The position numbers were made by a program, and so were the translations under genes. The notes under the pieces were generated by a model. The model was not told where the DNA came from, made no database searches, and was given only the letters and a program-made list of their open reading frames with translations. A stretch of 64,000 bases of DNA from JAQUOA01 sp037443785. Lineage in GTDB: Bacteria; Bacteroidota; Ignavibacteria; UBA10030; UBA8401. Location: NCBI GenBank assembly GCA_037443785.1, contig JBBINR010000003.1, forward strand, positions 62,001 through 126,000. The letters are read 5' to 3'. Positions 25,855 through 34,423 of this stretch are shown piece by piece; position 1 is the first letter of the stretch, and each line of letters starts with the position of its first letter.

Positions 25855-26853
25855 ATGGCAAAGCAGGAAGAACAAAAACACGAGGAAAAAGATAAACGAA
25901 CATCGAAAGAAAAATTCATTGCGCAGGTAAAAGAATTTGTCATCGTGTTCGGCGGATTCATTCTTCTCAATAATTTTGTTATCGCATCATTTCTCGTTCC
26001 GACCGGTTCAATGGAAAACGAAGTGATGACGGGCGATTTTTTGATGGTGAATAAATTTATTTACGGCGCTTCAACGCCCCGCAATATCATGTTCACCAAT
26101 ATTCGTCTGCCGTGGACAACGCTTCCGGCATTTAAAGATGTGAAGCGCGGTGATGTAATCGTTTTTGAGTTTCCCGGAATGCGTGAAGAAGTTCATCCCA
26201 AAGAATTCACATTCTATCTTAAAAGATGTTTGGCGATTTCCGGCGATACGCTGGAAGTAAGAAATCGGGTTGTGTACGTGAACGGTCAGCCTGCACCGCT
26301 TCCCAAAAATATGAAATTTAATTTTTCAGGAAAACCACCCGGATATGCCGATGAAAGAATTTTTCCTCCCACTGCGCCATTCAATGAAGATTTTTACGGC
26401 CCGGTTGTTATTCCAAAAAAGGGGATGACAATGACAATAACGCCGCAAAATTTTGCCATGTGGCAAACTTTTATTGAGCGCGACGGGCACACTGCTGAGC
26501 TGCGCGGCGGAATAGTGTATGTCGATGGAAAACAAACCAACGCATACATTGTCGAAAAAGATTACCTCTTTGGGATGGGAGACAACCGCGACAATTCATT
26601 GGACAGCCGTTTCTGGGGTTTCATCCCCCGTGATTATGTCGTGGGCACACCGATGTTCGTCTATTTCTCTGTAACAAATACGGATGAATATGCCGGGCAG
26701 CTTGCCATGCGCGGTGAAGAAATGCGCATGAGCTGGATCTACACAACATTGTCCGGGCATAATATTCTTCTCGATATCGTCTCAAAAATTTTACTGACAG
26801 CATTTAATCCAGAAATGATTCGCTTCAACCGTGTCGGCACGGTGATTGGGTAA
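25855..26853 (+). CDS. lepB: Signal peptidase I (first copy)
   Basis: 332 residues. One membrane helix (about 28-48) leads to the catalytic Ser S52 in VPTGSMEN; the general base is K123 in FYLKRCLAISGD. Box E, YLFGMGDNRDNSLDSRFWG, completes the site. It removes signal peptides at the outer face of the inner membrane. A long insert (about 130-240) between the Lys and box E and an extra C-terminal hydrophobic stretch (about 290-315) make it longer than the next copy. Weak AGGA site 11 bases before the ATG. Confidence 0.95.
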   Translation: MAKQEEQKHEEKDKRTSKEKFIAQVKEFVIVFGGFILLNNFVIASFLVPTGSMENEVMTGDFLMVNKFIYGASTPRNIMFTNIRLPWTTLPAFKDVKRGDVIVFEFPGMREEVHPKEFTFYLKRCLAISGDTLEVRNRVVYVNGQPAPLPKNMKFNFSGKPPGYADERIFPPTAPFNEDFYGPVVIPKKGMTMTITPQNFAMWQTFIERDGHTAELRGGIVYVDGKQTNAYIVEKDYLFGMGDNRDNSLDSRFWGFIPRDYVVGTPMFVYFSVTNTDEYAGQLAMRGEEMRMSWIYTTLSGHNILLDIVSKILLTAFNPEMIRFNRVGTVIG

Positions 26854-26862
26854 CGGAAAGTC

Positions 26863-27606
26863 ATGTGGCGTAAAATTCGCAGCGCCATTATTGCTGTTGG
26901 GCTGACCATTGTCTTTGCCGCAGGGTTAAAATCATGTATCATCGATGCGTACCGGATTCCAACCGCATCGATGAGTGAAACACTTCTTCCCGGAGATTTT
27001 CTTCTCGTCAATAAATTTATCTATGGAGCCAAAACTCCGTCACCTATTTTTTTTATTCCAGTTCCTTCAATTCAATTTCCCAAGATCAAAGAAGTTCTTC
27101 GCGGCAATGTGATTGTGTTTGAATTTCCGGGTGAACCCGGAGAAGTGATTCCCGTCCGCCATCAATATCTTGTCAAACGGTGTGTCGGCCTGCCTGCCGA
27201 TACAATTGAAATTCACCATGGCACATTAACCGTAAATTCCAGATTGTATCCGGGACTGGAGAAAAAATTTGTTCAAGATTTTTCCGGGATAATTGTTCCG
27301 TTTAAGGGGATGGAGATTCATCTTGATTCTTCATCGCTTGATCGATGGAAAATATTAATCTGCCGTGAAGGTCATACCGTCGAACGATATGATTCGAAAA
27401 TTTTTGTTGATCGAAAACAAGCGTCTTCCTATAGAGTGCAAAAAAATTATTATTTTGCTCTTGGTGACAATGTGAATAACAGTTACGACAGCCGATTTTG
27501 GGGCTGCATTCCGGCGGACAATATTGTTGGCGAGGCGCTGGTGGTTTATTGGTCGAAGGGTGACGAAGGCATACGCTGGAACAGAATCGGGACGATTGTG
27601 CGATAA
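26863..27606 (+). CDS. lepB: Signal peptidase I (second copy)
   Basis: 247 residues, one N-terminal helix, catalytic S36 in RIPTASMSE and K105 in LVKRCVGLPAD. Box E reads FALGDNVNNSYDSRFWG, with Val-Asn where Arg-Asp is usual. It starts nine bases after the first copy, so the two arose by tandem duplication and may differ in substrate choice. The stop shares a base with the hemW start (TAATG). Confidence 0.94.
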   Translation: MWRKIRSAIIAVGLTIVFAAGLKSCIIDAYRIPTASMSETLLPGDFLLVNKFIYGAKTPSPIFFIPVPSIQFPKIKEVLRGNVIVFEFPGEPGEVIPVRHQYLVKRCVGLPADTIEIHHGTLTVNSRLYPGLEKKFVQDFSGIIVPFKGMEIHLDSSSLDRWKILICREGHTVERYDSKIFVDRKQASSYRVQKNYYFALGDNVNNSYDSRFWGCIPADNIVGEALVVYWSKGDEGIRWNRIGTIVR

Positions 27607-28748
27607 TGGCGAGCATCTATTTACATATTCCATTTTGCGAGCGAAAGTGCATCTATTGCGATTTTTACTCCATTGAAAATATGACATCGATGGAGCAATT
27701 CCTTTCGTCATTGAAAAAAGAAATTGTTATGCGTGCTGATGAATTTTCTCATCCGGAATCGATTGAAACAATTTTTTTTGGCGGGGGAACCCCGTCCCTG
27801 CTTTCGCCAAAAGAGTTCGAAGAAATTCTTTCTCTGCTTTACAAACACTATCTCATAGAGCCCAAGGCAGAAATTACCTGTGAAACAAATCCGGGAACTG
27901 TCGAACAACAGAAGCTAAAAGATTTTCACGCTGTAGGAATCAATCGCGTCAGCATCGGTATCCAATCGTTTCATGACGATGATCTTCATTTCTTGAGCAG
28001 AATTCATTCTGCTGCTGAAGCCGAACATGCCATCGAAAGCGCGTACAGAGCGGGATTCAATAATGTGAACTGCGATCTTATTTTTGCTCTTCCAAAACAA
28101 ACGCCTGAACGATGGAGCGAAAATCTTCGGCGTGCAATTGCATTGAAGCCGAAACATATTTCTGCATATGCATTGATTGTTGAAGATCAAACTCCGCTGG
28201 CAACGATGGTAAAAGATAAGCTTGTTCACCCTCTTCCGGATGAAGACGATGCTGCACTGTATCAGATGACACTTGATACGCTGCGGGCACATGGATATGA
28301 TCAGTATGAGGTTTCGAATTTTGCGCAACCCGGATTCGAATGCAAACATAACATTAACTACTGGAATCATTCCAATTACATCAGCTTTGGCCCTTCGGCG
28401 CATTCGTTCTGGAAAGATTCCTATGCGACCGGAAAACGATGGTGGAATGTGCGAAGCGTGCAGAGCTATTGTTCGGATATTGATGCAGGGAAATTTCCGA
28501 TCGTCGGCGGTGAACACATTGACGAGCAAAAAATGTTTAATGAAGAAATTTTTCTCGGATTGCGTTCCACGGGGATTGATATCAGGAAAATTCGCGCTTT
28601 CTTTCGCAGGGACCTTCTTATTACGCATCGTAATCTTATTCAAACTCTTGAAAAAGAAAAGATGATTGTCTGCTCGAACACGATGATCTCTCTTACGTCT
28701 AAAGGGTACATGATTTGCGATGAAATAGCAGAGAAATTTGTTGAGTGA
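27606..28748 (+). CDS. hemW: Radical SAM heme chaperone HemW
   Basis: 380 residues. The Fe-S motif C11-x3-C15-x2-C18 is followed by Asp-Phe (CIYCDF). HemN, the true coproporphyrinogen oxidase, has a fourth Cys there, so HemW is favoured. FGGGTPSLL, the ETNPGT motif and RVSIGIQSF are standard for the family. HemW binds and transfers heme, for example to respiratory enzymes such as the nitric oxide reductase at the left end (inference). Translation is probably coupled to lepB through the one-base overlap. Confidence 0.95.
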   Translation: MASIYLHIPFCERKCIYCDFYSIENMTSMEQFLSSLKKEIVMRADEFSHPESIETIFFGGGTPSLLSPKEFEEILSLLYKHYLIEPKAEITCETNPGTVEQQKLKDFHAVGINRVSIGIQSFHDDDLHFLSRIHSAAEAEHAIESAYRAGFNNVNCDLIFALPKQTPERWSENLRRAIALKPKHISAYALIVEDQTPLATMVKDKLVHPLPDEDDAALYQMTLDTLRAHGYDQYEVSNFAQPGFECKHNINYWNHSNYISFGPSAHSFWKDSYATGKRWWNVRSVQSYCSDIDAGKFPIVGGEHIDEQKMFNEEIFLGLRSTGIDIRKIRAFFRRDLLITHRNLIQTLEKEKMIVCSNTMISLTSKGYMICDEIAEKFVE

Positions 28749-28867
28749 CGAATAAAATGATGAGTGTCGCCGGCATGTTCGTGTCAAAATTCCTTTGTTT
28801 CTCTCAACCTTTCAAAGTATATTTATCCGTCTAAGTGGTATGGTTCACAATAATTTCTGAGGAATTA

Positions 28868-31621
28868 ATGGAGCACAAGAAACTAAATAAGATCATCGCC
28901 GCCGTGGTTTTTGCGATCTCGATGGTGACCTATATTAAAACATTATCGGATACCGTTGTATTTTGGGATGTCGGTGAATTTATTGCCGCATCGTATTTAT
29001 TGCAGGTTCCGCACCCCCCGGGTTCGCCGTTGTTTCTGCTTATCGGAAAATTATTCGGCATGATTCCGCTCTATCACGACCCTGCGGTTCGGGTTCACAT
29101 TATCTCAGCCATCGCGAGTGCATTCACATCGATGTTTCTCTATCTCTCGCTGGTAAAGTTAATTATTTTGTGGAGACCACGGACAGAAGAGACATGGAAT
29201 AAAATAACTCTCTATACAAGCGCAGCAATCGGTGCGTTATCCCTTACATTCAGTCCGACATTTTGGTTTAATGCGGTTGAAGCAGAAGTATATGGCGCCA
29301 GCATGCTCTTTATTGGTTTGATCACCTGGCTTTCGTTGCGGTGGAATGAAAGGGCAGATTCTCCGAATCACCAGCGGTATATTTTGTTGATCGCATATCT
29401 CATCGGCCTTTCGCTTGGCGTACACTTATTAGCACTGTTGGTTATTTTCCCATTTCTGATTATTGTTTTTTTCCGTCGATACACCTACACGTTTCGCAAT
29501 TATATTATCTTCGGAATTATCGCCATTGCAATTTTTGCTGTTGTGTATCCCGGTATTGTAAAATTGCTTCCGAATATGCTCGATGGTGAATTTGCGCTCG
29601 GCAGCGGTCCCGAAACAAAAAATATCATATGGACATTAATTCCTATTGCGGCAATTTGCGCGGCATTGTACGGGGTTTATTATTCGGTTAAACACAAGCG
29701 CGAAATTTTAAATCTCGCATCGTTATCATTCCTGCTTATTATTCTCGGGTATTCTACATATGCGATGGTGCTCATTCGTGCGAATGCTCATACTCCGATG
29801 AATGAAAATGATCCGAGTACAGTGAAGAAGCTTGTTTCTTATCTCAATCGTGAACAGTACGGCGATGCGCCGATGATGAAACGACGCTACAGTCAGGAAC
29901 CGCAGCATCAAGGGATCTACACAAATTATAAAAGCGACTGGGATTATTTTGTGCGGTATCAACTGGACGAAATGTTTCTGCGGTATTTCTTGTGGCAGTA
30001 CGTGGGAAGTGAAGGAGATTTTCAAGGAGCACAAGCAAATTGGAAACAATTGTGGGGCATTCCGCTCTTCATCGGCATTTTCGGATTTTACTACCACTAT
30101 AAAAAAGACCGGGTCATGTGGTGGGTCTTTTTCAATTTCTTCTTGTTGATGGGATTCATCATGGCGATTTATTTTAACATGCAGAATCCTCAGCCGCGAG
30201 AGCGCGATTATTTTTATGTCGGCGCCTTCTTTGTGTTCTCCATGTGGATTGGCATCGGTGCACTGGGAATTGTCGATTCGTTGCGAGAGATGATCAAAAA
30301 TACACAGGCGCAAAAATGGATTACCTATGCAGCGTTGTTGTTATGCGTAGTATGTATCCCTTTTAATATGGCGCGGACAAATTATAAGACTGCTGACCGA
30401 ACCGGTGATTATGTTGCATGGGATTATTCGTATAACTTGCTGCAGTCCTGCGAGCCCGATGCAATTTTATTTACGAACGGTGATAATGATACATTTCCAC
30501 TTTGGTATTTGCAGGATGTTGAAGGAGTACGAAGAGATATTCGGATCGTCAATTTAAGCTTAGTCAATACATCGTGGTATATTCAGCAGTTGAAACATGA
30601 GATGCCCTACGGAGCAAAAAAAGTACCGGTCACACTTTCCGATCAGGAAATTGAGCAGATTGGACCGATCCAATGGGAACCTCGAACGATGAAAATTCCT
30701 GTTCCTGCAAGTGTCATGCGGGAATATAAGCAATACAGTTCAGATCGTCCGGCACAGCCGAATTTACCTGCAGATACGTCGGCAAAAGGAGGAGATATTA
30801 CTTTTGTTCTTCCGAATACGATGCAATTTGGCAATGTGAAAGCCATTCGTGCGCAGGATATTATGGCGTTCAATATTATTCAAGCAAACAATTGGGAACG
30901 CCCGATTTATTTTGCAGTGACCTCAACCCCGGATTCCAAGATTGGTTTGGATCGATATTTCCGTATGGATGGTTTGGCAATGAAATTAATTCCGTATCAA
31001 ACTGCCAACGATGAAGGAGTTATTGATCCTTCAATTCTTTCCGCCAATTTGATGAATGTTCCGTCAGTTCCAAATAAAGGATTCCAGCGCGGATATTTGT
31101 ACCGCGGTTTGCAGGATTCTACAGTGCATTACGATGAAAATGTTACACGGCTTGCAATGAATTATCGAAATGCCTTTATGCGGTTGGCGTTGTATTATAT
31201 GAACGCAACACATGAAAACGCGAAAGCTGTTGCCGTGTTGGATTCAATGTTGGCCCGATTCCCGGCCAGCGTTCTTCCATTGGACTATCGCGTTGAATCG
31301 GATATTGCAAACTTCTATTATTTTGCCGGAGCAAAAGACAGGTATAAAGAAGTTTCTGATAAAGTTTTGTCGCATTTGTTGGACATTACGTCGAAACCGA
31401 TTTCTGAACCATTTACCAATCAATACCACCCGTACTACATGTTATTTACGACGTACCAGAATCGCGGGGAGTATAGTAAAGCTTTAGAAACACTCGACAA
31501 GATTAAAGAAATATACGGCAGTGTAAAAGGCCTTTCGGAGTGGGCTGCAATGCAAAAAGGGCAAATCCAAGCACAGATGGCGCTTGGTGACGGGGCAAAA
31601 AAAGATACGGCAAGAAAATAA
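28868..31621 (+). CDS. DUF2723 (TMEM260-like) large membrane protein
   Basis: 917 residues. The ATG at 28868 has GAGG seven bases ahead. The N-terminal half (to about 500) holds about 12 membrane helices and begins with the family signature DVGEFIAASYLL and then HPPGSPLFLL. The C-terminal half is soluble, with a TPR-like end (AVAVLDSMLARFP, then KALETLDKIKEIYG). Eukaryotic relatives (TMEM260) are O-mannosyltransferases, and the fold is that of GT-C enzymes, so protein or lipid glycosylation is likely (family knowledge, inference for this protein). Single gene with a terminator behind. Confidence 0.88.
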   Translation: MEHKKLNKIIAAVVFAISMVTYIKTLSDTVVFWDVGEFIAASYLLQVPHPPGSPLFLLIGKLFGMIPLYHDPAVRVHIISAIASAFTSMFLYLSLVKLIILWRPRTEETWNKITLYTSAAIGALSLTFSPTFWFNAVEAEVYGASMLFIGLITWLSLRWNERADSPNHQRYILLIAYLIGLSLGVHLLALLVIFPFLIIVFFRRYTYTFRNYIIFGIIAIAIFAVVYPGIVKLLPNMLDGEFALGSGPETKNIIWTLIPIAAICAALYGVYYSVKHKREILNLASLSFLLIILGYSTYAMVLIRANAHTPMNENDPSTVKKLVSYLNREQYGDAPMMKRRYSQEPQHQGIYTNYKSDWDYFVRYQLDEMFLRYFLWQYVGSEGDFQGAQANWKQLWGIPLFIGIFGFYYHYKKDRVMWWVFFNFFLLMGFIMAIYFNMQNPQPRERDYFYVGAFFVFSMWIGIGALGIVDSLREMIKNTQAQKWITYAALLLCVVCIPFNMARTNYKTADRTGDYVAWDYSYNLLQSCEPDAILFTNGDNDTFPLWYLQDVEGVRRDIRIVNLSLVNTSWYIQQLKHEMPYGAKKVPVTLSDQEIEQIGPIQWEPRTMKIPVPASVMREYKQYSSDRPAQPNLPADTSAKGGDITFVLPNTMQFGNVKAIRAQDIMAFNIIQANNWERPIYFAVTSTPDSKIGLDRYFRMDGLAMKLIPYQTANDEGVIDPSILSANLMNVPSVPNKGFQRGYLYRGLQDSTVHYDENVTRLAMNYRNAFMRLALYYMNATHENAKAVAVLDSMLARFPASVLPLDYRVESDIANFYYFAGAKDRYKEVSDKVLSHLLDITSKPISEPFTNQYHPYYMLFTTYQNRGEYSKALETLDKIKEIYGSVKGLSEWAAMQKGQIQAQMALGDGAKKDTARK

Positions 31622-31639
31622 TTGATGAAAGGTGTAACG

Positions 31640-31700
31640 GCCACAGAACTTCACAGCAAGAAATAAATTATCTTCTGTGACTCTGTGGTTTGTTTTTTTT
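31640..31700 (+). terminator. Terminator formed by a CACAGAG-type repeat
   Basis: CCACAGA...TCACAG (31641-31656) pairs with CTGTGA...TCTGTGG (31675-31688) with a small internal bulge, followed by TTTGTTTTTTTTATT. It ends the DUF2723 transcript. The ATG of the next gene follows only 13 bases later. Confidence 0.75.
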
Positions 31701-31712
31701 ATTGAGGAATAC

Positions 31713-32480
31713 ATGAAAGAATCTCGTTTAGAGCACTGGGAAACATTTTGGGAAGAAAAAAAAGAAGTAAAAGAAGTCTATTCCAATTCTGACCGCGTTG
31801 TTCGCAATATCAAAAAAATTGCCGATGTCCGCGGAAAAAAAATTCTTGAAATCGGCGCAGGTACCGGACGCGACAGTTTTCCGTTCGTCGAACTCGGTGC
31901 GGAAGTCTATCAGCTCGACTATTCGTTCAATTCGTTGAAGATCATGAAGAAAATTGCCGAGGAAGAAAAGATGGATGTGAAAATTGTCGGCGGCGACACA
32001 TTCATGCTTCCATTTAAAGATGAAACGTTCGACATTATTTTCCATCAAGGACTTCTTGAACATTTTCGCTATGCAAAAGCAGAAGCGCTCCTAAAAGAAA
32101 ATATCCGCGTGCTTAAAACCGGCGGACTGCTGTGCGTTGATGTTCCACAGCGATATCATATTTACACTGTGATTAAAACATTTCTCATTGCAATCAATAA
32201 ATGGTTTGCCGGATGGGAACGCTCATTTTCTGTGTCGGAATTAAAAAAAGAAATGGAACGTCTTGGACTGACGACGGTTCATATCTATGGGGAATGGATG
32301 TATCCGAGTTTATTCTATCGTGCATCGCGTGAAGCGTTGTTGAAACTTGGTCTCAAGCTTCCATTAAATCCAAAAATTCCCCTTCTAACAAACATCCGAA
32401 AAACATTGCGCAATTCTCTCCGCGATACTCCACTCGCGTATTACACCTCGCTTTCCATGGGAGTGATCGGAAAAAAATAA
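31713..32480 (+). CDS. SAM-dependent class I methyltransferase
   Basis: 255 residues; GAGG before the ATG at 31713 fixes the start. Motif I is ILEIGAGTGRDS, followed by the acidic YQLDYS, FDIIFHQGLLEHF and VLKTGGLLCVDVPQ, typical of methyltransferase domain 11/25. The substrate is unknown, but the next gene is a glycosyltransferase that begins directly at its stop, so a glycan or lipid-linked sugar is likely (inference). Confidence 0.88.
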   Translation: MKESRLEHWETFWEEKKEVKEVYSNSDRVVRNIKKIADVRGKKILEIGAGTGRDSFPFVELGAEVYQLDYSFNSLKIMKKIAEEEKMDVKIVGGDTFMLPFKDETFDIIFHQGLLEHFRYAKAEALLKENIRVLKTGGLLCVDVPQRYHIYTVIKTFLIAINKWFAGWERSFSVSELKKEMERLGLTTVHIYGEWMYPSLFYRASREALLKLGLKLPLNPKIPLLTNIRKTLRNSLRDTPLAYYTSLSMGVIGKK

Positions 32481-33590
32481 ATGAAAATCCTGATCTTCAA
32501 CTGGCAGGACATTTCACATCCGCTTTCCGGCGGAGCCGAAGTTCATCTTCACGAAACGTATTCCCGCATTGCCGCAATGGGCCACGATGTGACCCTGTTT
32601 TGCTCATCGTATGACGGTGCCAAACCGTTTGAAGAAATGAACGGCATTACGATAATTCGAGAGGGAGGGCGTTTTCTTTTCAATTATGTTGTGATGAAAA
32701 AATATTTCACCACGTTCAAAGAACAGCGTTTTGATCTGATCGTGGATGATATGAATAAGATTCCATTTTATACTCCGGCATACGTTAAAGAACCGATTCT
32801 CGGCGAGCTTCATCATCTTCTTGGAACAAGCGTCTTTAAAGAAACAATGGCGCCGCTCGCTTCATACGTTTATCTCATGGAACGAGCTGCGCTTCCGTTG
32901 TATAAAAAAATCCATTTCATGATTCATTCTCCGAGCACATTGGCCGAAGTGCAAGAAAAAGGATTTTCTTCTGAGAAAATTCACTACGTTCCGTACGGAA
33001 TGAATCACGAATTATTTCGTGAGACCGGAGTTTTAAAATCAAAAGAACCGCTCATTGGCGCTCTCGGCAGATTGAAAAAATACAAATCATTCGATCATCT
33101 TCTTGAAGCATTCCCAATTGTCAAAAAAGAAATTTCCGATGCAAGGATTGTTGTTGTTGGCGACGGCGACGATAAACCGCGTCTTATAGAAATGGCGAAA
33201 CAGTTGAACATAATGGATTCTGTTACGTTTACCGGTTTTGTGGACGAAGAAGAAAAAGTAGATTGGCTGAATAAGATGCACATTGCGGTGAACACATCCG
33301 CAAAAGAAGGGTGGGGATTGACGGCAATTGAGGCGAATGCGTGCGGCACTCCGACGGTTTCCAGCAATGTGCAGGGATTACGCGACGCTGTGGTCGATGA
33401 AGAAACAGGTTTGTTGTACGAATATGGCAATAGGGAGCAGCTTGCCGAAAAAATAATTCTTCTGCTTCGCGATGAACATTTGCGCGAACGACTTACCGCC
33501 AATGCACTTCAACGTTCAAAAGAATTTGATTGGCAGATTGGTGCAGAAAAAACGATGGAAGTGATTGAAAGAGTTGTGCAGAAAAAATAA
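32481..33590 (+). CDS. Glycosyltransferase family 4
   Basis: 369 residues, GT-B fold. The N-domain begins MKILIFNWQDISHPLSGGAE with the glycine-rich acceptor loop; the C-domain has GALGRLKKYKSF, VVVGDGDDKP and the donor-binding SAKEGWGLTAIEANACGTP with the E-x7-E pair. It transfers a nucleotide-activated sugar to a growing glycan on the cytoplasmic face. The gene starts with no gap after the methyltransferase, showing strict coupling. Confidence 0.92.
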   Translation: MKILIFNWQDISHPLSGGAEVHLHETYSRIAAMGHDVTLFCSSYDGAKPFEEMNGITIIREGGRFLFNYVVMKKYFTTFKEQRFDLIVDDMNKIPFYTPAYVKEPILGELHHLLGTSVFKETMAPLASYVYLMERAALPLYKKIHFMIHSPSTLAEVQEKGFSSEKIHYVPYGMNHELFRETGVLKSKEPLIGALGRLKKYKSFDHLLEAFPIVKKEISDARIVVVGDGDDKPRLIEMAKQLNIMDSVTFTGFVDEEEKVDWLNKMHIAVNTSAKEGWGLTAIEANACGTPTVSSNVQGLRDAVVDEETGLLYEYGNREQLAEKIILLLRDEHLRERLTANALQRSKEFDWQIGAEKTMEVIERVVQKK

Positions 33591-33594
33591 AAAA

Positions 33595-33659
33595 CCTTGC
33601 AAAGGATTTTTAATCAACACCTACTTAAATGATGGTTCTTTTACACGCCCTTTGCAAGG
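33595..33659 (-). terminator. Long-loop terminator after the rubrerythrin gene
   Basis: CCTTGCAAAGG (33595-33605) and CCTTTGCAAGG (33649-33659) are exact 11-base inverted copies with a 43-base loop. On the minus strand the stem is followed by TTTTTTATTTTTT, so it should end the rubrerythrin transcript. The loop is unusually long for an intrinsic terminator. Confidence 0.65.
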
Positions 33660-33687
33660 TGAAAGCACTACGCTCGATACGATACAA

Positions 33688-34311
33688 TTACATTATCGTT
33701 AGAAATCTCTCTTTCGATGTCATCGAAATTCCGCAGCGTGCCGGTGCAGTACCTTCGTACGTATTTCCACATGTTGGACACACTTGATATTGTAACGGAA
33801 GCGATTTATCAGTTTTACCATCGAGGGCTTTGAGGGCATTTGTATACATCACTTTATGTTTTTGCTCGGTTTGATACGCATAATTGAACGAAAGTAAAGC
33901 AATGTTTGCCTTTGCTTTATTTGCATCTTTTAGAAATTGCGGATACATCGTAGCCACTTCGTACGACTCTCCTTTAATAGCATCTTCAAGATTTTCTTTT
34001 GTCGATTTCACTTCGAATTTTGGCGTAAACTCAAAAACTTTTTCTCCTAATTGCTCTAACGCCGCTTTGTGGTTGCCGGCATGAATTGCTTCCGATTTTG
34101 AAGCGGCTTCGAAGAGCAGCGCAATGTTCGTGAATCCTTCTTCACGAGCTTTGTTTGCATACGCTTGATATTTCGCGCTTGCTGTTGTTTCTCCCTTTAT
34201 AGCTTCTTTTACATCGTCAATTGTTTTTGCCAGTGATGCATCCACATCTTTTGCAAACACGTACGCAGATGCAGCGACGATTGCGATGAGAATAACAAAA
34301 AATTTTTTCAT
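33688..34311 (-). CDS. Exported rubrerythrin with a degenerate rubredoxin-like site
   Basis: 207 residues. A signal peptide (MKKFFVILIAIVAASAYVFA) is followed by a ferritin-like di-iron domain (about 22-170) with EAIKGETTASAKY, ASKSEAIHAGNH, AIKGESYEVATMYP and QTEQKHKVMY supplying the Glu and His ligands. The C-terminal rubredoxin-like unit begins normally (VCPTCGNTY) but the second knuckle reads RCGISMTSKE, where CPxC is expected, so one of four cysteines is Ser. Rubrerythrins reduce hydrogen peroxide. Export is unusual since most are cytoplasmic. Start is supported by AGGAG. Candidate operators lie upstream at 34348-34367 and 34396-34423. Confidence 0.9.
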   Translation of the reverse strand: MKKFFVILIAIVAASAYVFAKDVDASLAKTIDDVKEAIKGETTASAKYQAYANKAREEGFTNIALLFEAASKSEAIHAGNHKAALEQLGEKVFEFTPKFEVKSTKENLEDAIKGESYEVATMYPQFLKDANKAKANIALLSFNYAYQTEQKHKVMYTNALKALDGKTDKSLPLQYQVCPTCGNTYEGTAPARCGISMTSKERFLTIM

Positions 34312-34347
34312 TGTAGCTCCTTCCTTTGATGATGGTGAGATATAATG

Positions 34348-34367
34348 TTGTTGAATTGGTTCAACAA
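34348..34367. promoter_or_regulatory. Palindrome in the rubrerythrin promoter region
   Basis: TTGTTGAA (34348-34355) and TTCAACAA (34360-34367), exact arms around TTGG, 37-56 bases before the rubrerythrin start. It is adjacent to a TATAAT-like AT run. Symmetry and place suggest a repressor site; the binding protein is unknown. Confidence 0.5.
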
Positions 34368-34395
34368 AAATACATCATCCATCATGAAAAGATGG

Positions 34396-34423
34396 TTAAT
34401 GATTTCTTAAAATTGGATTAAAA
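34396..34423. promoter_or_regulatory. Three 11-base-phased TTAAAA repeats (candidate OmpR-type operator)
   Basis: TTAATG (34396), TTAAAA (34407) and TTAAAA (34418) start exactly 11 bases apart, all on the same side of the helix. OmpR/PhoB regulators bind such direct repeats. The third overlaps the stop codon of the histidine kinase gene. The array is 85-112 bases upstream of the rubrerythrin start, and a similar array precedes the DUF2231 gene. Confidence 0.5.

Noticed and set aside
27915..28787. Minus-strand frame of 290 codons opposite hemW
   Set aside because: Shadow of hemW; no ribosome site and no domain.
33595..33659. Possible tRNA or CRISPR-like repeat pair
   Set aside because: Only two inverted copies, no cloverleaf and no spacer array; a minus-strand terminator explains it.
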